A stretch of 11,702 nucleotides of DNA, taken from positions 1 to 11,702 of the forward strand of contig JAEDMF010000047.1 of NCBI GenBank assembly GCA_016303175.1, in the 5' to 3' direction. Made by a program: the position numbers and the translations under genes. Positions 7,848 to 11,702 of this stretch are shown in pieces. The notes beneath the pieces were generated by a model. The model was given only the letters and a program-made list of their open reading frames with translations. It made no database searches and had not been told where the DNA came from. Within the stretch, counting starts at the first letter, position 1. Each line of letters opens with the position of its first letter. This DNA comes from Bacteroidales bacterium (GTDB lineage: Bacteria > Bacteroidota > Bacteroidia > Bacteroidales > UBA932).

Positions 7848-8467
7848 AAAATTCAGTTCTTTCCATCTTGTTTTTCGCCGCGGCACTGCTATTCCCTTCC
7901 TGCAATTACACTGATATCAGGCCTGTAGTCGAACTTGGAGGCAAACCCGAGATTGTCTCTCTGGAGGCTGATGCTGTCGTGGGCGGCAGTTTCGAGGTGA
8001 TTTCCAACGTGGCCTACAATACCGCTGTGGTCAAGGGCTCCGAATGGCTCAAAATCACCCGTGCAGGCGGTCCCATCGTGGAATTTGACTGCTACGCCAA
8101 CAACGGTTTCGCAAGAGAGGCAAGGGTGGAACTGTCCTTTGCGGAGCGCCGGGATACCGTGAGCATACGCCAGCAGGGACGCTACCTTCCCTTTGTGCAG
8201 TTGCAGCAAGATAAGCTCGAAATACCGGCTTCCGGCGGTCGCAGGAGTATTGCCTTCGCATCCAACCTGCCCTGTGCGGAACTCTCCGTCAGGGTCAGCG
8301 ACAGCCGCCTGTCTATAATTTCCTTCGAAAATAACATCCTTAGCTTCGAACTTGCTCCTTCCTCTTCCATGGACAGCCGCAAATTCACCCTCTCCCTTTA
8401 TTACGAGAACGACTGGGCAGAAGTGACCGAATCCGTCCTCACCATAACCCAGACTCCCTCCGAGTGA
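7844..8467 (+). CDS. Twin-BACON-domain lipoprotein (downstream copy)
   Basis: A 207-residue lipoprotein (signal MKNSVLSILFFAAALLFPSC, Cys20) with two BACON-like domains. The first, about 35-112, carries GSEWLKIT and ends in TVSIRQQG. The second, about 117-205, starts with LEIPASGGRRSIAF and ends in SVLTITQ. It directly follows SusD, the position usually taken by a surface glycan-binding protein, so a ligand-binding role is a reasonable inference. I chose ATG 7844 because it makes an ATGA overlap with the SusD stop like most other junctions in this operon. An in-frame ATG at 7835 would add three residues (MRI). The linker between domains (IRQQGRYLPF..., then GG and a SNLP motif) matches the linker of the upstream twin-BACON protein, so the two are probably paralogues. 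It is the last gene of the operon; no clear terminator follows it. Confidence 0.85.
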   Translation: MKNSVLSILFFAAALLFPSCNYTDIRPVVELGGKPEIVSLEADAVVGGSFEVISNVAYNTAVVKGSEWLKITRAGGPIVEFDCYANNGFAREARVELSFAERRDTVSIRQQGRYLPFVQLQQDKLEIPASGGRRSIAFASNLPCAELSVRVSDSRLSIISFENNILSFELAPSSSMDSRKFTLSLYYENDWAEVTESVLTITQTPSE

Positions 8468-8468
8468 T

Positions 8469-8498
8469 TTTGTATTTCATTAAATATAAGTAACTTTG
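8469..8498 (+). promoter_or_regulatory. Bacteroidota-type promoter for the aldo/keto reductase gene
   Basis: A -33 element TTTG (8469-8472) and a -7 element TAACTTTG (8491-8498) separated by 18 nt match the primary-sigma consensus of Bacteroidota (TTTG, then TAnnTTTG). Both fit in the 38-bp gap after the twin-BACON gene. If transcription starts a few bases after the -7 box, the start would be around 8501-8505, leaving a leader of only about 0-5 nt before the ATG at 8506. The start site is inferred from the consensus only. Confidence 0.75.
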
Positions 8499-8505
8499 TG
8501 GAGCA

Positions 8506-9342
8506 ATGAAAAATTTTGAATTGAATAACGGTTACCGCATTCCTGCAATGGGATTCGGTACTTATCGTATGGCGCCGGAAGATACGGTCGCATCTGTGAA
8601 GTGCGCGATAGAGTCCGGCTGGAGGCATATCGACACTGCCACCATATATGGCAATGAGAAAGAGGTCGGTCAGGCTGTGCGCGAAAGTGGCGTACCCCGC
8701 GAAGAACTCTTCATCACCACCAAACTCCAAGGACGCGACCGCGGTTATGAAAGCACGCTGAGAGCCTTTGACAGGTCTCTGGAGGCTCTGGGAATGGATT
8801 ACATCGACCTGTATCTCATCCATTGGCCCGCTTCACCCTTCTTTCACGATGACTGGAAGGAATTGAACGCAGGTACGTGGAGGGCCTTTGAGGAGTTGTA
8901 TGACAAGGGGCTCATCAAATCCATAGGCGTGAGCAATTTTATGCCCCGCCATCTGAACGAACTGCTAAAGACAGCCCGCATTGTACCTATGGTCAATCAG
9001 ATAGAATTTCATCCCGGCTGGCTCCAGAAGGATTGCACCGACTACTGCCGCGAGAGAAACATATTGGTTGAGGCTTGGGCTCCTCTCATCAAGGGGGACA
9101 TACTCTCCGACAAGACCCTTGGCGAGATTGCCGCAGCCCATTCTTGCTCTACGGCCCAGGTAATCCTCAGCTGGGTGCTTGCCCAGGGCATCGTGCCTCT
9201 GTGCAAGTCTGTAACTCCCTCTCGCATAGCCGAGAACCTTGCAGCAGAAACACTGGTGCTCAGCTCCGAAGAACTTGCCACCATCTCAGCAATGTCCAAC
9301 TGCGGCGGCCGCTGCTACAACCCCGACAACTGCGATTTCTGA
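8506..9342 (+). CDS. Aldo/keto reductase (AKR superfamily)
   Basis: A 278-residue cytoplasmic NAD(P)H-dependent oxidoreductase that reduces aldehydes or ketones to alcohols, of full length for the single-domain TIM-barrel AKR family. The catalytic tetrad is intact: Asp43 (HIDTA), Tyr48 (IYGNE), Lys73 (TTKL) and His106 (LIHWP). Other signatures are GFGTYRM (17-23), KSIGVSNF (138-145), NQIEFHPGW (164-172) and the C-terminal cofactor-phosphate-binding segment CKSVTPSRIAENL (233-245). The closest general type is the bacterial 2,5-diketo-gluconate reductase or glyoxal/methylglyoxal reductase group (AKR5-like), but the substrate cannot be read from sequence. The C-terminus is Cys-rich (CGGRCYNPDNCDF). 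It has its own promoter and terminator and lies between two opposing uptake operons, so it is probably an independent housekeeping or detoxification gene; read-through from the upstream operon is possible. Confidence 0.95.
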   Translation: MKNFELNNGYRIPAMGFGTYRMAPEDTVASVKCAIESGWRHIDTATIYGNEKEVGQAVRESGVPREELFITTKLQGRDRGYESTLRAFDRSLEALGMDYIDLYLIHWPASPFFHDDWKELNAGTWRAFEELYDKGLIKSIGVSNFMPRHLNELLKTARIVPMVNQIEFHPGWLQKDCTDYCRERNILVEAWAPLIKGDILSDKTLGEIAAAHSCSTAQVILSWVLAQGIVPLCKSVTPSRIAENLAAETLVLSSEELATISAMSNCGGRCYNPDNCDF

Positions 9343-9360
9343 TACCCTTCATCCCCACAA

Positions 9361-9409
9361 AAAAAGTCAGCCAAATTTGAGAAACAATCCTCAATTTGGC
9401 TGACTTTTT
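9361..9409. terminator. Bidirectional intrinsic terminator
   Basis: Inverted repeat with a left arm at 9361-9381 and a right arm at 9390-9409 around an 8-nt loop. The core GTCAGCCAAATT pairs with AATTTGGCTGAC, and one unpaired T bulges in the left arm. The arms begin with a run of A and end in TTTTT, so on either strand the hairpin is followed by a U tract. It lies between the convergent aldo/keto reductase and beta-propeller lipoprotein genes and should stop transcription from both sides. Confidence 0.9.
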
Positions 9410-9423
9410 AGTTATGTTCCGGA

Positions 9424-10917
9424 TTAGAGAGGCTTGCAAACAACAATGCGGTTTTCGTTCTGATCCAGAAGGAATATATAAGGAGTTCCGTGTTTGTCTA
9501 CAATGACTTTAGGCAGGTCGTCAGATTCATGGTTATGTACGGGGTTAACCTCGAAAGCTTTGGTGTCGTTGTTTACAGTTGCGGCGAAACATCTTGTATC
9601 ATTGCTGCCCTGGAATACGACAATGGGATTGCCGTTGTTGTCAAGTTCCATATAAGGGAAAATGCCTCCCTTAGCGGAAGAGCTTTGGGGAATCCAGGAA
9701 ACCAGCTCAAGTTTTTTATCAGCAGCATTATACTTCTGTATGCACAGGTTGAATTGGCTCTCTTCATTCTGAACTTGTGCGCAGAGATAAATTGTACCGT
9801 CTGCTGCTACGGCAAAATGTTGAAGGAAGCCAATGGTGCTAGTGCTGGGAGTAATTTTTTCAGGCACTTCCGGAACAAGGCTTTCATATACCGTTGACCA
9901 AGTTCCGTTTTCCAATTTGTATATTGAGGTGCTGAATTTATTCTGGTTGCATACAAGCAGGTAAGTGACATTTCCCACTTTCTTGATATATTCGCTATAG
10001 CCGTATGCATCGCTTGCGCGTCCCTCAATGGCAGTGGCGTTTTTCCAGACAGTGCCGTCATACTTGGCGAGGTTGAGCAATCTTTTTTTGGTCCCGTCAT
10101 AGGCTTCATTTGCTGTAGATGCGTACCAGATGCTTTTGTTTGATTCTGCAATCAGACCTGCGGGACAAGAAGTAACAACTTTTGCAATGGCACCCTGCTC
10201 TCCGATAAGAGTGGTTTTGCCGTTTTCAACTTTTGCAACGGTCACCCTGTTTTTGGTCGCAGCAGATGCATCTGTGTATGCAAAGTAAGGAACACCGTTA
10301 AGAACATCAACAGCGTGTCCGCCTGTACCTACTACTTCGGATATGACTTTGATTTCTGAAAAACTGTTTCCGCTGAATTCATAATAAACAGGGTAGTTGT
10401 TGCCGGTTTTGCTCCTTAAAGCATCCATAATGATGAATTTGTCGGCAGACTGGTCGTAGGCCACGGTAGGAGTTCTGTAAAGTGTATCCGTTATTGGTGT
10501 CGTGGCCACAACTGCCCATTTTGCACTTTCGGCTATTTTGATGTTTACGGTATATGCCCACAAATCTTCACCGGCAGAAAGACGCAATTCTACGGGTTCC
10601 ACAAAAGAAAGAGTGTCAATTGCATTGTCGAGAACAGTTTCCTCAACACTTACAATCGCATCCTCGGGTGATGTTGAATAGCGGAAGACGATCGATTCGA
10701 GAGCATCGGGATTTACTGTGTTGGACAAGGTGATGTTGATGGTGGAAGTCCTGTCGAGGTTTGAGAAGGTGTAATCTTTGTCAATGAGTTTATTGTCTTC
10801 TTTCAGAATGGAGAAGCTTGATAAATAAACTGAGGTCAATGGTTGATTTCCCTCGGGTTTGCAGCCGGCAAACATTGCGGAAGCCAGAGCAAAAAATGCT
10901 AAAAGATTTTTTTTCAT
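9424..10917 (-). CDS. Lipoprotein with Ig-like N-terminus and probable seven-bladed beta-propeller
   Basis: A 497-residue lipoprotein (signal MKKNLLAFFALASAMFAGC, Cys19). Residues about 28-130 form a beta-sandwich-like domain of the kind found at the N-terminus of many Bacteroidota surface lipoproteins (DUF5018-like: LSSFSILKEDNKL, INITLSNTVNPDAL, then DLWAYTVNIKI). From about 148 onward, seven repeats resemble propeller blades, each with a D/N-G-[TVN]-x-Y type strand followed by a closing strand with KY/KL-x-x-G-x-W/F. Blade starts are about 150, 200, 252, 310, 367, 420 and 468. Examples are LAKYDGTVWKNAT, IYKLENGTWSTVY and DKHGTPYIFLLD. No Asp-box (SxDxGxTW) or catalytic acid constellation of glycosidases is seen, so binding is favoured over catalysis. 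It is the last gene of the - strand unit, 12 nt after the Calx-beta-like gene. Both domain names are pattern-based assignments. Confidence 0.8.
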   Translation of the reverse strand: MKKNLLAFFALASAMFAGCKPEGNQPLTSVYLSSFSILKEDNKLIDKDYTFSNLDRTSTINITLSNTVNPDALESIVFRYSTSPEDAIVSVEETVLDNAIDTLSFVEPVELRLSAGEDLWAYTVNIKIAESAKWAVVATTPITDTLYRTPTVAYDQSADKFIIMDALRSKTGNNYPVYYEFSGNSFSEIKVISEVVGTGGHAVDVLNGVPYFAYTDASAATKNRVTVAKVENGKTTLIGEQGAIAKVVTSCPAGLIAESNKSIWYASTANEAYDGTKKRLLNLAKYDGTVWKNATAIEGRASDAYGYSEYIKKVGNVTYLLVCNQNKFSTSIYKLENGTWSTVYESLVPEVPEKITPSTSTIGFLQHFAVAADGTIYLCAQVQNEESQFNLCIQKYNAADKKLELVSWIPQSSSAKGGIFPYMELDNNGNPIVVFQGSNDTRCFAATVNNDTKAFEVNPVHNHESDDLPKVIVDKHGTPYIFLLDQNENRIVVCKPL

Positions 10918-10929
10918 AAATGAATTAGT

Positions 10930-11385
10930 TTAGTTGATATATTTTGTAATTATGATTGTTCTGTTCAATTCATCTGGTCCGGGAAAACCGAGATTTATGT
11001 CTGAATTGCTGGATTCCAGCCTTATTGTCAGAGTGTTGTCTTTGGCGGCGTCAATGGGATTGGGCAGCCACTTGATTTTTATTGATTTATTAAAAACTCC
11101 CGGAAAAAATTCCACCGTCTTTTTTTGCGTGGCAAGTTCATAATCAATGCCCTCCACGAGGCCGTCTCCGGGGATTATGCTATATTGTACTATAATCGGT
11201 TTCCTGGGGGTAGTGGAGGCCAGATGTACCACATAGTTGCACTCAAGCCTTCCCTCACAATCTATCCGGGTGGCGTCGCTTGCAGCTACGTCGAATGCAA
11301 TGAAGTAGTCTTTGAATTCCTTGAATTTGTTGCACGAGCAAAAGATGGGCAGTATGATGAGGAATAATGTCAGATATTTTTTCAT
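10930..11385 (-). CDS. Small Calx-beta-like lipoprotein
   Basis: A 151-residue protein with a short lipoprotein signal (MKKYLTLFLIILPIFCSC, lipidation probably at Cys18). The mature part reads as one beta-sandwich: YFIAFDVAAS (28-37), NYVVHLAST (50-58), IIVQYSIIPGD (64-74), then GIDYELATQKKTVEFFPGVF (79-98), IKIKWL (102-107), NTLTIRLESS (117-126) and RTIIITKYIN (142-151). The order of a dY segment, a strand, F-x-x-G and a late L-x-I-x-L strand resembles Calx-beta and related DUF repeats found next to SusD genes. It lies 14 nt after the SusD-like gene and 12 nt before the propeller lipoprotein gene, so it is in the same operon. A surface accessory role in ligand capture is inferred. The precise family is uncertain. 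Confidence 0.78.
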   Translation of the reverse strand: MKKYLTLFLIILPIFCSCNKFKEFKDYFIAFDVAASDATRIDCEGRLECNYVVHLASTTPRKPIIVQYSIIPGDGLVEGIDYELATQKKTVEFFPGVFNKSIKIKWLPNPIDAAKDNTLTIRLESSNSDINLGFPGPDELNRTIIITKYIN

Positions 11386-11399
11386 TTGCGATACTGTTT

Positions 11400-11702
11400 T
11401 CAGTTGATTGTGGGGTTCTGCTGCATATTCGGGTTGGCTTCGATTTCCACGGATGGAATTTGCAGGATAAATCTGTAGTCCGGATAGGAGAGTGTCTTGA
11501 CTTCGGATGTATTGTCTGAGGGACGCTCGACACTTTTATGCCGGCGGGCAATGTCCATGAAGCGGTGACCTTCGAAGCACAACTCTTTTATCCTTTCCTG
11601 TTCTATCAACTTCTCCAGCTCCTCACTGTTGCTATATGACAAATCCACATCGGCCGGCTTTTTGCCGAGTGCACGGGCCTGGAGGGCTTTGACGTCATCG
11701 GC
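11400..11702 (-). CDS. SusD-like lipoprotein, C-terminal part (5' partial)
   Basis: The frame is open to the right edge of the window, so about 100 C-terminal residues are visible and the start, signal peptide and most of the protein are missing. The fragment begins ADDVKALQARALGKK, the usual last TPR-like helix of SusD proteins. It continues with LIEQERIKELCFEGHRFMDI, the conserved ER-x-x-EL-x-FEGHRxxDI signature. It ends in IPSVEIEANPNMQQNPTIN, the standard SusD terminus (IP-x-x-E-x-x-x-NP-x-x-QNP). The encoding gene would be preceded by a SusC-like gene further right. It heads the visible - strand unit and is distinct in sequence from the other SusD-like protein of the window. Confidence 0.92.
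   Translation of the reverse strand, partial: ADDVKALQARALGKKPADVDLSYSNSEELEKLIEQERIKELCFEGHRFMDIARRHKSVERPSDNTSEVKTLSYPDYRFILQIPSVEIEANPNMQQNPTIN

Noticed and set aside
9424..10917. Reading the propeller lipoprotein as a sialidase.
   Set aside because: No Asp-box motifs, FRIP-type motif or arginine triad pattern were found in the translation.

Overview
The window comes from a member of the Bacteroidota, most likely a Bacteroidales species from an animal-associated habitat. The evidence is two SusD-type proteins, a SusC-type TonB-dependent transporter, BACON-type lipoproteins, a fimbrillin-like lipoprotein, seven complete proteins with lipoprotein signal peptides, and a textbook Bacteroidota promoter (TTTG, 18 nt spacer, TAnnTTTG). 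Genus cannot be fixed from the sequence alone.

Region 1 (left edge to 8467, + strand) is one tightly packed operon of seven genes. In order they are: the C-terminal part of a GLUG-like repeat protein (5' end outside the window), a fimbrillin-like lipoprotein, a twin-BACON lipoprotein, an unrecognised lipoprotein, a SusC-like transporter, a SusD-like lipoprotein and a second twin-BACON lipoprotein. Five of the six junctions can be read as 4-nt ATGA overlaps and the sixth has one intervening base, which points to translational coupling. SusC and SusD would form the outer-membrane import pump and its lid. The four accessory proteins look like surface or periplasmic binding and adhesion components. 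No glycosidase, protease, regulator or sigma/anti-sigma pair is visible, so the substrate is unknown.

Region 2 (8468-9423) holds a single aldo/keto reductase gene with its own promoter and an extremely short predicted leader. A bidirectional hairpin terminator follows it and separates it from the convergent genes on the other strand.

Region 3 (9424 to right edge, - strand) is the 3' end of a second nutrient-uptake-type operon. It holds the C-terminus of another SusD-like protein (5' part outside the window), a small Calx-beta-like lipoprotein and a large lipoprotein with an N-terminal Ig-like domain and a probable seven-bladed beta-propeller. Sampled lines of this unit have lower G+C than sampled lines of region 1, so the two units may have different histories.

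The part least explained by known families is the upstream accessory block of region 1: repeat protein, fimbrillin-like protein, BACON protein and orphan lipoprotein, all translated ahead of and coupled to SusC/SusD. Intergenic space is minimal. The longest gap is 81 bases (9343-9423, terminator), and no RNA genes, CRISPR arrays or insertion sequences were seen.
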